From Clostridia bacterium (GTDB lineage: Bacteria > Bacillota > Clostridia > Christensenellales > RUG350), in NCBI GenBank assembly GCA_017407285.1, contig JAFQWW010000063.1, positions 1 through 44,678 on the forward strand: a stretch of 44,678 nt of DNA, read 5' to 3'. How positions within the stretch are numbered: position 1 is the stretch's first letter; each line of letters opens with the position of its first letter. This document shows positions 31,629 through 40,052 of the stretch, piece by piece. Both the position numbers and the translations under genes were made by a program. The notes under the pieces are model-generated. The model had not been told where the DNA came from and searched no databases. It was given only the letters and a program-made list of their open reading frames with translations.

Positions 31629-32186
31629 ATGAATATTTTGTGGTTTTTTGTGATAATTTTCAGTCTTTTTTGCTCCGTTTTTATAAATCCCGACCTAATT
31701 CTCCCAACCATGCTAAGCGGTGTAGAAAAAGGAATTTCCCTTGCATTTTCCCTACTCGCGGTCTACGTACTGTGGTCTGGGATAATCGCTTTGCTTGATA
31801 ACAGCGGACTCAGTAAAAAAATCGCCAAACTCCTATCCCCTATAACCCGAAAACTTTTCAAGGGTGAGAGTGAGCAAACTCACGCCTATATATCCATGAA
31901 TTTTTCGGCAAATTTATTAGGCGCTGGGGGTGCTGCTACGCCACTTGGTATAAAAGCGGTAGAATCTATGAGGCGACAAGGAAACACCCCTACTCTATCC
32001 ATGATACTCTTCACCGTTATCAACACAACAAGTATACAATTACTCCCCACCACTATTATCTCCTTGCGAGCGCAAGCAGGATCTTCTACCCCTTACGACA
32101 CCGTAATACCCACTATCATCGTGAGCGTATTAACAACTATAATCGGCGTACTTGCCGTATTTTGTACACGAAAAAAGGCGTTTTGA
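31629..32186 (+). CDS. spmA: Spore maturation protein A homologue
   Basis: A 185-residue membrane protein of the nucleoside-recognition (Gate) domain family with about five hydrophobic segments and the SpmA block MNFSANLLGAGGAATPLGIKAVESM. In Bacillus, SpmA with SpmB is needed for dehydration of the spore core. Here no spmB follows: a terminator overlaps the last codons and the next gene runs in the opposite direction. No Shine-Dalgarno sequence is visible before the ATG; a TATACT at 31616-31621 would start transcription at about the ATG, so translation could be leaderless. Length is close to the usual 195. Confidence 0.85.
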   Translation: MNILWFFVIIFSLFCSVFINPDLILPTMLSGVEKGISLAFSLLAVYVLWSGIIALLDNSGLSKKIAKLLSPITRKLFKGESEQTHAYISMNFSANLLGAGGAATPLGIKAVESMRRQGNTPTLSMILFTVINTTSIQLLPTTIISLRAQAGSSTPYDTVIPTIIVSVLTTIIGVLAVFCTRKKAF

Positions 32187-32197
32187 AAACGCCTTTT
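32171..32197. terminator. Bidirectional terminator overlapping the spmA stop codon
   Basis: AAAAGGCGTTTT (32173-32184) with AAAACGCCTTTT (32186-32197) forms a tight stem; its left arm is the last codons of spmA, and the other side ends the convergent gene at 32200. Confidence 0.8.
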
Positions 32198-32199
32198 AA

Positions 32200-33261
32200 T
32201 TATTTCAAATAGTTTGCAGTGAACGCAATATACTCTCTTAGAGAAAAATCTTCGTCAGATTGAGAGGTACGCATAATCTCGTTGTTCAACATTCTGCGCG
32301 TCGTGTCGTCCGCAAATTCGTACAACTCACTGTCCGCTATCATGTCCATTTTTTCTCTTAATACCGCTCTTATCGTCTGGTCAACGTCCACCGTTTCCCC
32401 ACTCAACACCTTCTCGTACACCGTGTCGTACAACGCATCTCCCTCGTAGGTGTCGTATATGGGTTTGAACTTATCCAAATTATCCGTATTCTTACAAGCA
32501 ATCGCTACCTCGCGATACAATCGGATATTGGTGTCCTCTTGTGCAAAATCAAAGTTTTCCACTATAACGTTGCTCTTACCTATTTCGTTTAATAAACGCG
32601 CAGACTCGGTTTGAACTGCTTCAGAATTACTAGTAAAAGCGGAGCGTAACAATTCTTCTACGTCCTCACTCTCGCATTTATTGAGTTTAGCCACCGCCAA
32701 AGACGCGGACTTTTTAGCCTCGCCCGACATATCGTCCAAACTCGTTTCCAAAACCTTTTTCGCCATATCGCTCATTCCAAGCATATAGTACATCATACCC
32801 GTCAAATACTGGGTTTCTGCATCCATGTAATTAGTCGGCATATTTACGAGTACGGAAAATGCGGACTTGAAATCAGTCTTGTCCGTCAAAAGATAATACT
32901 GCGCCAAAGAGGTATAATAAGCCTTTTCGTCAAAGACCTCTTTGACTTGGCTTGCCTTTTCCAAGAAATTACCAACGGATACGAAAAATTCGTAATCAGG
33001 TAACTCCACCGTTTCGTCAATCTGTCTACCACTATATATATCAACGTAAACTGCAATAACGTTACTTGCCGTATAAGCGCAAGGGAAACGATAATAAGCG
33101 TACAAAGTCAAATCCACGAAAAGGGAAAAATCTTCGTCCCCAATTTCGGAAATTTTTTGTACGAGCGAATCAAAATCAAGATCAATTAGTTCTTGCATTT
33201 CGCGTTTTTTTGCTATTGCTCTTGCCTTAGAATTATAACCCATTTTGGAAAAAAGTCCCAT
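32200..33261 (-). CDS. Unknown helical-repeat protein (TPR-like)
   Basis: A 353-residue protein I do not recognise. It is acidic, predicted mainly helical and lacks a signal peptide or membrane segment, so it should be cytosolic. Pairs of amphipathic helices with aromatic and Ala spacing (for example AQYYLLTDKTDFKSAFSVLVNMP, TGMMYYMLGMSDMAKKVLE, KSASLAVAKLNKCESEDVEELLRSAF) suggest TPR or Sel1-like repeats from about residue 110 to 230. The N-terminus MGLFSKMGYNSKARAIAKKREM is basic. AGGAG precedes the ATG, and a TTGCAT/TAAAAT promoter lies upstream. It is monocistronic between rpsR and spmA. A scaffold role is possible, but nothing in the context points to a partner. Confidence 0.75.
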   Translation of the reverse strand: MGLFSKMGYNSKARAIAKKREMQELIDLDFDSLVQKISEIGDEDFSLFVDLTLYAYYRFPCAYTASNVIAVYVDIYSGRQIDETVELPDYEFFVSVGNFLEKASQVKEVFDEKAYYTSLAQYYLLTDKTDFKSAFSVLVNMPTNYMDAETQYLTGMMYYMLGMSDMAKKVLETSLDDMSGEAKKSASLAVAKLNKCESEDVEELLRSAFTSNSEAVQTESARLLNEIGKSNVIVENFDFAQEDTNIRLYREVAIACKNTDNLDKFKPIYDTYEGDALYDTVYEKVLSGETVDVDQTIRAVLREKMDMIADSELYEFADDTTRRMLNNEIMRTSQSDEDFSLREYIAFTANYLK

Positions 33262-33283
33262 ATTCCATCTCCTTTATTATACT

Positions 33284-33312
33284 ATTTTATCATAAATCGA
33301 GAACATATGCAA
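33284..33312 (-). promoter_or_regulatory. Promoter of the helical-repeat gene
   Basis: On the minus strand TTGCAT (33307-33312), 17-base spacer and extended TGA-TAAAAT (33284-33289). Confidence 0.6.
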
Positions 33313-33349
33313 CAAAATCATAAGTTTATAATTCCCTTTCCTTCGACAT

Positions 33350-33378
33350 AAAAAAACACACCCTTTCGGGTGTGTTTA
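33350..33378 (-). terminator. Terminator of the rpsF-ssb-rpsR operon
   Basis: AAACACACCC (33354-33363) with GGGTGTGTTT (33368-33377), loop TTTC, followed on the minus strand by a T-run. Confidence 0.9.
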
Positions 33379-33381
33379 AAA

Positions 33382-33636
33382 TTAGTCTGCTTTATAAGGG
33401 AGCAAAGCCATTTCTCTTGCACGCTTAATAGCGGTAGCGAGAATTCTCTGATGCTTTGCGCAAACTCCGCTCATTCTGCGGGGAAGAATCTTGCCCTTCT
33501 CAGTAATGAATCTTCTGAGTTTCTGTACGTCCTTATAGTCGATCTCGTCGATCTTTTCTACACAGAAAGTGCAAACTTTCTTTTTGGGCATACGTCTTGC
33601 GGGACGCTTTGCGCCTTTATCTTCGTTCATAGCCAT
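33382..33636 (-). CDS. rpsR: 30S ribosomal protein S18
   Basis: An 84-residue basic protein with the S18 core [53 protein letters not shown] near residues 22-25 with the Cys of GVCAKH suggests the zinc-binding (C+) variant. S18 binds 16S rRNA together with S6 on the platform of the small subunit. It is last in the conserved rpsF-ssb-rpsR operon, 20 bases after ssb, with GGAGG before the ATG. Confidence 0.97.
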   Translation of the reverse strand: MAMNEDKGAKRPARRMPKKKVCTFCVEKIDEIDYKDVQKLRRFITEKGKILPRRMSGVCAKHQRILATAIKRAREMALLPYKAD

Positions 33637-33656
33637 TGTTATTTACCTCCAAATTA

Positions 33657-34064
33657 CTAAAACGGCAAATCTTCTTCTACAGGCTCGAGGGTGCTGATAG
33701 GAGCGGATTTTGCTGCGGGAGCAGAATCAAGCTCGTAATCTCCGTCACTCGACTTGGTAGACAAGAACTGCACTTCGTCTGCAACGATATCCGTTGCATA
33801 TCTCTTGACACCGTCTACTTCGTAACTTCTGGTTTGGATAGATCCGCTTATGGCTGCTTTGCTTCCTTTCTTAAGGTATTTTGCGCAATTATCAGCCTGT
33901 GCGCGCCAAACTACGATATTCAAAAAGTCAGTGTCGTTTCCTCCGTTGGCATTCTTAAATCTGCGAGTAACAGCCAAAGTGAACGTACAAACGGCAGTAC
34001 CGTTGGACGTGTTGCGAAGCTCGGGATCGCGAGTAAGATTACCAATCAAAAAGACTTTGTTCAT
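33657..34064 (-). CDS. ssb: Single-stranded DNA-binding protein
   Basis: A 135-residue SSB: the OB-fold runs from MNKVFLIGNLTRDPELR to about residue 105 (including FLNIVVWRAQADNCAKYLKKG), followed by a short low-complexity linker and the acidic tip EEDLPF that recruits repair and replication proteins. It lies between rpsF and rpsR in the classical ribosomal/SSB operon. GGAGG precedes the ATG. The linker is short compared with Bacillus SsbA (about 170 residues in total). Confidence 0.96.
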   Translation of the reverse strand: MNKVFLIGNLTRDPELRNTSNGTAVCTFTLAVTRRFKNANGGNDTDFLNIVVWRAQADNCAKYLKKGSKAAISGSIQTRSYEVDGVKRYATDIVADEVQFLSTKSSDGDYELDSAPAAKSAPISTLEPVEEDLPF

Positions 34065-34088
34065 AATTAACCTCCTACCATACGGTAA

Positions 34089-34370
34089 TTAGCGAACGGT
34101 AATCATGTGTCTGATTACGTCGTCCGTGATACGCATCTGACGGCTCAACTCTGCGGGAACGCTCTCCTCTGCAGTGAAAGCCATGAGTACGTAATAACCT
34201 TCGCTCATATAATTGATGGGATAAGCAAATTTCTTCATACCCCACTTGTCTACCGTGTCAACGGTACCGTTGAGCGAGGTTACGAGCGCGCTAAACTTCT
34301 CTACGATAGCCTCTTTAGCTTCGTCAGCAGTCTTTGCGTTGATGATATACAATACCTCGTAACTTTTCAT
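34089..34370 (-). CDS. rpsF: 30S ribosomal protein S6
   Basis: A 93-residue protein with the S6 fold MKSYEVLYIINAKT...DTVDKWGMKKFAYPINYMSEGYYVLMAFTAEE...ITDDVIRHMITVR. The frame is open upstream to 34466, but GGAGG just before the ATG at 34370 and the usual S6 N-terminus fix this start. S6 with S18 forms the platform heterodimer of the 30S subunit and can bind its own mRNA leader. It is the first gene of the operon, behind a strong promoter. Confidence 0.97.
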   Translation of the reverse strand: MKSYEVLYIINAKTADEAKEAIVEKFSALVTSLNGTVDTVDKWGMKKFAYPINYMSEGYYVLMAFTAEESVPAELSRQMRITDDVIRHMITVR

Positions 34371-34384
34371 TATTTCCACCTCCT

Positions 34385-34416
34385 TTTGGACTAAACGGTC
34401 TTGCTCGCGCAAGACA
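34385..34416 (-). promoter_or_regulatory. Candidate S6:S18-binding leader hairpin of rpsF
   Basis: The rpsF leader folds GTCTTGC-GCGA-GCAAGAC (34398-34415 on the minus strand, GNRA-type loop), directly followed by CCGTTTAG before the ribosome-binding site. A hairpin with a CCG next to it is the described recognition element for autoregulation by the S6:S18 complex. Assigned by position and motif, not by structure search. Confidence 0.5.
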
Positions 34417-34437
34417 AGGGCATAAAAATGCTTGTAT

Positions 34438-34466
34438 ATTATATCACGAGAAAATTTATTTTGCAA
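34438..34466 (-). promoter_or_regulatory. Promoter of the rpsF-ssb-rpsR operon
   Basis: On the minus strand TTGCAA (34461-34466), 17-base spacer and extended TGA-TATAAT (34438-34443). Confidence 0.8.
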
Positions 34467-34477
34467 GGAATTTTCAT

Positions 34478-34510
34478 ATAAAATACCCCGAAAATCAACT
34501 TTTCGGGGTT
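34478..34510 (-). terminator. Terminator of the ger operon
   Basis: ACCCCGAAAA (34485-34494) with TTTTCGGGGT (34500-34509), loop of five bases; on the minus strand followed by ATTTTAT. Confidence 0.75.
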
Positions 34511-34512
34511 AT

Positions 34513-35643
34513 TTAGGTGGTTATTTTGCACTTTATATCAACGACTACCTTCATCTTGCCGTATTTTTCGCCGTCTAATTTAGTTTTCTCTTCTCCGTAC
34601 TCTTTTCTATATCCGTCCGCTAAACTATATATATCCGCTCCTTTCTTGTCGAATTTCTCCACCATTTCCTCTATGCCTTTTTTAATAGACTCCGAAATTC
34701 TTCTCGCAACCTCTTCTTTGTCTCCTTCCTCTCTCTTTTTATTGTCCATTATCTTGTTTCCTTCCGCAAGTTCTAGTTCGACCTTGATATTTGCCTCGTA
34801 CCCTTGCTCGTACTCAATCTTAACCGATTTGCTCAAAAAGTCAAAGGATCTCATTCCCTCCTTCGTCGTGACGGCAAAGGTTCCTTTATCAAAGTTTTTC
34901 ATAACAAGATTATAATAACCTACCTCGTCCTCACTCAAACTCGCAATATATCCTTTATCTCCTACTGCAACTCCCTTTCTAACCGACAACAACACCTTGC
35001 CTTCCCCTTCTTGGTCGTTTCCTTGAGTCGGCTCGTCCATCTTATTCTCTATCACGACTTCGGGTAAAACCACGACTCCACCTTCTAATAGTCCTTTCAA
35101 ATAGTCTTTAATGCTACATTTTACAATATCCACGTACTCCTCGCTCGTACCTAACATTCTCTGCAAGGAAAAGGACGCCATGAGGTTTAACCCGACCTTT
35201 TGTTTTAACATCACCTCGGGATCTCCGTCGTAGCAAACTAGATGAGTGTTTTCCGTAATTTTGGAATTTTTCAAAAGTTCGTCCAAAACGACGAAGAGTT
35301 CCCCACTCTCAATCATTTTTCGACTGACTATGATGGTGTTGCAGTGCGCGTAGCTCATAAACTCCGCGCTATCCACCTTCATTTTTTGGGTTGCATCTCC
35401 AAAAGTCTTGCCTCTAGACGATAGCACGGCGTAGTTGTCGTTGTTCGCGGTGTCTGCGCCCATGTTTCCTGCTACCAAAACCTGACACGACACCTTTATA
35501 TCCCCCTCGTCGTAATCTAGCCCCATGCCTACCACTATACCTCTATTATTCAAAACCAAGGTATTCGTGATAGAGCCGAAGAACAAGAATATTACTATTA
35601 AAAAGGTAATAATGATGAATTTATTCTTAACTATCTTGTCCAT
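34513..35643 (-). CDS. gerC: Spore germination protein, GerC (Ger(x)C) family
   Basis: A 376-residue germinant-receptor C subunit. The N-terminus is a hydrophobic segment (about residues 8-30) followed by NNRGIVVGMGLDYDEGDIKVSCQVL, the family's opening strand, and the C-terminal domain ends with GADIYSLADGYRKEY. Most family members are lipoproteins with a Cys directly after the hydrophobic stretch; here there is none (FFGSITNTLVLNN), so it is probably held by an uncleaved membrane anchor. It overlaps the end of gerB by 17 bases and is the last gene of the operon. The germinant cannot be predicted. Confidence 0.88.
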   Translation of the reverse strand: MDKIVKNKFIIITFLIVIFLFFGSITNTLVLNNRGIVVGMGLDYDEGDIKVSCQVLVAGNMGADTANNDNYAVLSSRGKTFGDATQKMKVDSAEFMSYAHCNTIIVSRKMIESGELFVVLDELLKNSKITENTHLVCYDGDPEVMLKQKVGLNLMASFSLQRMLGTSEEYVDIVKCSIKDYLKGLLEGGVVVLPEVVIENKMDEPTQGNDQEGEGKVLLSVRKGVAVGDKGYIASLSEDEVGYYNLVMKNFDKGTFAVTTKEGMRSFDFLSKSVKIEYEQGYEANIKVELELAEGNKIMDNKKREEGDKEEVARRISESIKKGIEEMVEKFDKKGADIYSLADGYRKEYGEEKTKLDGEKYGKMKVVVDIKCKITT

Positions 35644-36703
35644 AAATTCTCACCTCTTGACCTTTCTTTTTATCAAACAAGGAAAATACGACTAACCCTA
35701 CTATCACGACCGCAGTCGCAATAAGGGTAGGTAATGACAATGCGCCACCTAAGTCGTAGGATATGCGCACGTCCTTCACAACGAGTAATAACAATGCAGT
35801 TACTATTGCTCCAAACGCAGGCGCGTAAAATTTGCTCTCTCGCCCAATTAGATATTTCATAGCGCCTACTGCGCCCAAAGATAATATGGTCAAGCGCATT
35901 ACACCGCACACGAGCCAAGCGAGTATGGTTACCCAATCTACCTTACCAACGTCCGCGGATATTATATTGTAACCGGAGAGTCTAGCAAAGGCGTTAGGAA
36001 TCTCCCTCGTCATATCCCCCCACTGTGCGGAAAATACGGCAAATAACGCAGACGTCAAACAGGTTGCAATCAGTCCTCCGCCCAAGACGAGCAAAGGTTT
36101 TTTCTTCTTTCTGTCCGTAACGTCTATAAACAATAAAGGCAGATAATCTCCAAACCAAAAATAGGTTGAAATTCCACCCGTGAGTTTTTTCTCCACCTCT
36201 CCGTCCAATATCGGTTTGAGGTTGGAAAAATCTATCTCGGCGTTATTAAACACTACGCTCACTAAAAGTGCAAAACCGAAAAACCATATAAAAACGTCAC
36301 TCACTCGCCCCACGACCTTTGCTCCTTTATACGCCAAGTAGCACGCGCTTATAATCAACGGTAAGGCTATTTGTGCTCTCTCTCCCTCGTCAAAGAAGGA
36401 TTGAAGAAGGTAATTCAAACTCTCCTCTCCAAATACCGCAAACTGTAGCGCAAACAAAACTATACAAAAGAATGCAAATATTCTAGTTATCCACAAGAAT
36501 ACCCCTCTTTTATACGCCAACACGCCTACCCTACTCTTTATCCACAAAATCGCGCCTAACACAAGCAAATCTATCAATAAAGGTAGCAGTACCGTTATCC
36601 ACCCGTCCACACCGCTAATTTGGGATATATAACTTGGAAGCATAGCGATTTTATAGGCAGGAACGGTCAATAATATCAAGAAAAATAGTTGTCTTGGGCT
36701 CAT
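35627..36703 (-). CDS. gerB: Spore germination permease, GerB family
   Basis: A 358-residue polytopic protein of the amino acid-polyamine-organocation superfamily with about ten membrane segments; the opening MSPRQLFFLILLTVPAYKIAMLPSYIS and the central STYFWFGDYLPLLFIDV match the endospore germination permease family. The B subunit is thought to recognise the germinant. It starts four bases inside gerA (ATGA overlap) with AGAGG upstream, and overlaps gerC at its end, so the three are translationally coupled. Confidence 0.9.
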   Translation of the reverse strand: MSPRQLFFLILLTVPAYKIAMLPSYISQISGVDGWITVLLPLLIDLLVLGAILWIKSRVGVLAYKRGVFLWITRIFAFFCIVLFALQFAVFGEESLNYLLQSFFDEGERAQIALPLIISACYLAYKGAKVVGRVSDVFIWFFGFALLVSVVFNNAEIDFSNLKPILDGEVEKKLTGGISTYFWFGDYLPLLFIDVTDRKKKKPLLVLGGGLIATCLTSALFAVFSAQWGDMTREIPNAFARLSGYNIISADVGKVDWVTILAWLVCGVMRLTILSLGAVGAMKYLIGRESKFYAPAFGAIVTALLLLVVKDVRISYDLGGALSLPTLIATAVVIVGLVVFSLFDKKKGQEVRIYGQDS

Positions 36704-38118
36704 TTTTCCTCTCCTTGCCTAGTTGAATTCAAATTGGGTATAGATTGGGGACGTTTTTTCATATCTAAATTACTTTCCTTAAACACGCCGTCTTGCAAAT
36801 CCTCCAACAATAGCGGAGCGTACGGTGCAAGATAGGGCGCGCCGTAACTATCCAACGACGCTAAATATCCGATAAGGCACAAAAATCCCAAAACGATACC
36901 GTAAAGACCTAATATTCCACCTATTCCAACGAATAGCGTTCTCAATACAGAAAAGGTTCCAACGTCGTCGGGCACGCAATATAAACCTATTCCGGATAAG
37001 GCTGCAATCAAGACGGCTGGAGAGGACAAAAGCCCTGCTTTTACCGCGGTATCGCCCAAAACTATAGCGCCAACGACGGAAAGAGCCATTCCTACGTACT
37101 TAGGCATTCTTAAACTCGTTTCGTTCAATATCTCGAATAACAACAAGACGAACAACATCTCCAAAGTAGGCGTTAGCGGTATTCCCGTCGTACTATTCAA
37201 TATAGTAATTAAAAATTTTAAGGGTAAAACTTGATACTGATACTCTTGTACGGCAACGAAGACGGCAGGTAGTAAGATTGCAACAAATGAACCGAAAAGT
37301 CTGACCAAACGCAAAACCGTAGCCCTAAAATCTCGCCTATAATAATCTCCGCTGTCTTGAAAGTCCTCTATAAACAAAAATGGTACGGAGAGCGCTATAG
37401 GAGAACCGTCCACCAACACCCCTATTCTACCCTCAAGCATTTTATGAGATAGGATATCGGGTTTTTCCGTCGTGCCGACTTGACGAAATAGCGACTGCTC
37501 CGCTCGCTCCAAATATTTTCCAATATACGAGGAATCAAACACACCGTCCACGTTGATTTTTTCTATCTTTTCCCTCACCTTTTTAACGATTTTCGGATGA
37601 GTCAATCCCTCGATATACGCCACGACCACCGCCGTCTTACTGTACTTTCCTATCTCAAACTTTTCAAATCTGAGTTTGGTCGTCGCAAGACGTCTGCGAA
37701 GAAGGGATAAATTTGTGTTTAAGTTTTCCACAAACCCCTCTCTCGGTCCTTTTACGACGGTTGAGGTAGGAGGCTCGGTAACGGCACGCATCGCCACCTT
37801 CTTCATCGTGAGCATCAAAAGGTTATCCCCTGCGACTATTATGGCGTTACCCTTCGCTACCTCTGCCGAACCGTCCTCCGCGTTTTCCACTTTTTGGACC
37901 TTTGCTGGTGGGTGAATTAGTTTCTCAACCTCTTCATAATCAAACCTTTCTAGATTGAGCAAGGGCTTTAGCACGCTTTCAGATATCACGGCTTTGTCCG
38001 TGTTTTCGTCTACGTATATAACCCACACCGAACCCGCCTTGCTTATGACCTCGTGCGCTTCTATATCAAACCCGTTGCCAAGATAGGATAATATTTTCTC
38101 TTTCAAATTAGTTTGCAT
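36700..38118 (-). CDS. gerA: Spore germination protein, GerA family
   Basis: A 472-residue germinant-receptor A subunit: an N-terminal cytosolic domain (about 1-250) with the conserved TEPPTSTVVKGPREGFVENLNTNLSLLRRRL, then four or five C-terminal membrane segments beginning with the PFLFIEDFQDSGDYYRR junction. It resides in the spore inner membrane. It is the first gene of gerA-gerB-gerC. No Shine-Dalgarno sequence precedes the ATG. GCATA and GAAACTA boxes 17 bases apart suggest transcription by the forespore factor sigma-G, starting close to the ATG. Confidence 0.92.
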   Translation of the reverse strand: MQTNLKEKILSYLGNGFDIEAHEVISKAGSVWVIYVDENTDKAVISESVLKPLLNLERFDYEEVEKLIHPPAKVQKVENAEDGSAEVAKGNAIIVAGDNLLMLTMKKVAMRAVTEPPTSTVVKGPREGFVENLNTNLSLLRRRLATTKLRFEKFEIGKYSKTAVVVAYIEGLTHPKIVKKVREKIEKINVDGVFDSSYIGKYLERAEQSLFRQVGTTEKPDILSHKMLEGRIGVLVDGSPIALSVPFLFIEDFQDSGDYYRRDFRATVLRLVRLFGSFVAILLPAVFVAVQEYQYQVLPLKFLITILNSTTGIPLTPTLEMLFVLLLFEILNETSLRMPKYVGMALSVVGAIVLGDTAVKAGLLSSPAVLIAALSGIGLYCVPDDVGTFSVLRTLFVGIGGILGLYGIVLGFLCLIGYLASLDSYGAPYLAPYAPLLLEDLQDGVFKESNLDMKKRPQSIPNLNSTRQGEEK

Positions 38119-38123
38119 AGAAT

Positions 38124-38152
38124 TAGTTTCACACGAGTATTATTTTTTATGC
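38124..38152 (-). promoter_or_regulatory. Candidate sigma-G promoter of the ger operon
   Basis: On the minus strand GCATA (38148-38152), 17-base spacer and GAAACTA (38124-38130), five of seven matches to the CATACTA-type sigma-G -10 element; a housekeeping promoter was not found. Predicted start is at or beside the gerA ATG. Confidence 0.45.
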
Positions 38153-38153
38153 A

Positions 38154-38180
38154 TAAAAAAACCCGAACTCTCGTTCGGGT
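38154..38180 (-). terminator. Terminator of typA
   Basis: ACCCGAAC (38161-38168) with GTTCGGGT (38173-38180), loop of four, then seven T on the minus strand. Confidence 0.9.
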
Positions 38181-38185
38181 AATGT

Positions 38186-40024
38186 TTATAATTTGTTTTG
38201 GCTTTTAAGTTTTGCAACGAGGGCTTTTGTTCTAAGTCCTGCGTCCAAAATAGTCTTTCTAATTCTTACGTTTTTAGGAGTGATTTCGAGCATTTCGTCC
38301 TCTGCAATAAACTCTATCGCTTCCTCTAGCGAAAACTTTCTCGGACTATTTAATCTCATAGCGTCGTCACTACCTGCAGCACGCATATTGGTTATGTGCT
38401 TTTTCTTACAAACGTTAACGACTATGTCCTCACTCTTCGGGGTATAACCAACTACCATACCCTCGTACACGGGTGTTCCCGGATCTATAAACATAACGCC
38501 ACGCTCTTGTGCGTTATACAATCCGTACGTTACCGCCTCGCCCGTTTCAAAAGCTATCAAAGAGCCCGTCGTTCTAGTCGGGATCTCCCCTTTATACGGC
38601 GCGTAATCTTCAAACACAGAGTTCATTATACCTTCGCCCTTGGTTTCGGTCAAAAATTCGTTTTTATAACCAAAAAGTCCGCGAGCAGGTACGATAAACT
38701 CTAATTTTACTCTGGTGTCAGTAGAATTCATGGTTACTAATTCGCCCTTTCTAACACCCATAGCGCTCATAACCGAGCCCATTGACTCCGAGGGAACGTC
38801 TACGAATAATCTTTCCATAGGTTCGTTCAAAACGCCGTTTATGGTCTTGAACAAAACCTTGGGCGTGCCTACTGAAAACTCGTATCCTTCACGGCGCATG
38901 GTTTCTATCAATATGGACAAATGCATTTCTCCACGACCACATACCTTAAATACCTCGGAACTCTCGGTCGGAATAACCTTCAAAGATACGTCTTTTAATA
39001 GTTCTTTGAAAAGTCTATCTCTTAAGTGTCTGCTCGTTACGAATTTTCCCTCGCGTCCTGCAAAAGGAGAATCGTTTACGGCAAATTCCATCTCAATCGT
39101 GGGTTCACTGATTTTAACGAAAGGTACGGGTTCAACCAAACTAGGACTACAAATAGTGTTACCAATATTTATATTCTCCAATCCCGATATACAAACTATA
39201 TCTCCGACCTTTGCTTCTTGAACGGGAACACGTTTCAATCCGTCTATCTGCATAACGGTAACAATACGACCACGATATCCAACGTCCTCGTTGTGATAAT
39301 CACATACCGACACGTCCTCGTTTACCTTTATCCTACCACGCTCTATCTTACCAATACCAATTCGACCAACGTATTCGTTGTAGTCTACGGAAGATATCAA
39401 TAACTGCAAAGGCTCATCTTCCTCACCTTCTGGAGGATCTACGTGGGAAAGGATGGTATCAAACAAGGGGAGAAGATTTTCCCCCTTTACGTTATAATCC
39501 ATAGTTGCGGTAGCATCTCGACCAGAACAATACACGATAGGACTCATAAGTTGTTCGTCCGTTGCATCAAGTTCGAGTAAAAGTTCTAAAATCTCTTCCG
39601 AAACCTCGTTAAGTCTAGCGTCCGGTCTATCGATTTTATTAACGACGATGATGATTTTATGTCCTAATTCCAACGCCTTTTGCAATACGAATCTAGTCTG
39701 AGGCATAGGTCCTTCCGCTGCGTCAACTAATAAAAGTACGCCCGAAACCATCTTCAATACACGCTCAACCTCGCCACCGAAATCTGCGTGTCCCGGAGTG
39801 TCGATAATGTTTATTTTAGTGTTTTTGTAGTATATTGCCGTATTCTTTGCAAGTATGGTAATACCTCTTTCTCTTTCCAAGTCGTTAGAGTCCATAACCC
39901 TATTTTCGACCTGTTGATTTTCACGGAAAGTACCCGCTTGCTTGAGCATACCGTCTACCAAGGTAGTCTTACCGTGGTCAACGTGAGCAATAATAGCAAC
40001 GTTTCTTAAATCTTCTCTAATCAA
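38186..40024 (-). CDS. typA: Ribosome-associated GTPase TypA/BipA
   Basis: A 612-residue translational GTPase. G1 [10 protein letters not shown] near residues 13-22, switch [12 protein letters not shown]3 [15 protein letters not shown]4 NKIDRPDA, an EF-Tu-like domain 2, EF-G-like domains III and V, and the BipA-specific C-terminal domain with [28 protein letters not shown] and a basic tail. It acts on the ribosome in assembly and stress adaptation. The start codon is TTG at 40024 (peptide MIREDLRN), supported by AGAGGAT at a suitable distance; no ATG lies nearby upstream. Confidence 0.95.
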   Translation of the reverse strand: MIREDLRNVAIIAHVDHGKTTLVDGMLKQAGTFRENQQVENRVMDSNDLERERGITILAKNTAIYYKNTKINIIDTPGHADFGGEVERVLKMVSGVLLLVDAAEGPMPQTRFVLQKALELGHKIIIVVNKIDRPDARLNEVSEEILELLLELDATDEQLMSPIVYCSGRDATATMDYNVKGENLLPLFDTILSHVDPPEGEEDEPLQLLISSVDYNEYVGRIGIGKIERGRIKVNEDVSVCDYHNEDVGYRGRIVTVMQIDGLKRVPVQEAKVGDIVCISGLENINIGNTICSPSLVEPVPFVKISEPTIEMEFAVNDSPFAGREGKFVTSRHLRDRLFKELLKDVSLKVIPTESSEVFKVCGRGEMHLSILIETMRREGYEFSVGTPKVLFKTINGVLNEPMERLFVDVPSESMGSVMSAMGVRKGELVTMNSTDTRVKLEFIVPARGLFGYKNEFLTETKGEGIMNSVFEDYAPYKGEIPTRTTGSLIAFETGEAVTYGLYNAQERGVMFIDPGTPVYEGMVVGYTPKSEDIVVNVCKKKHITNMRAAGSDDAMRLNSPRKFSLEEAIEFIAEDEMLEITPKNVRIRKTILDAGLRTKALVAKLKSQNKL

Positions 40025-40052
40025 TGTATTATCCTCTTAAAAATTAATCAAA

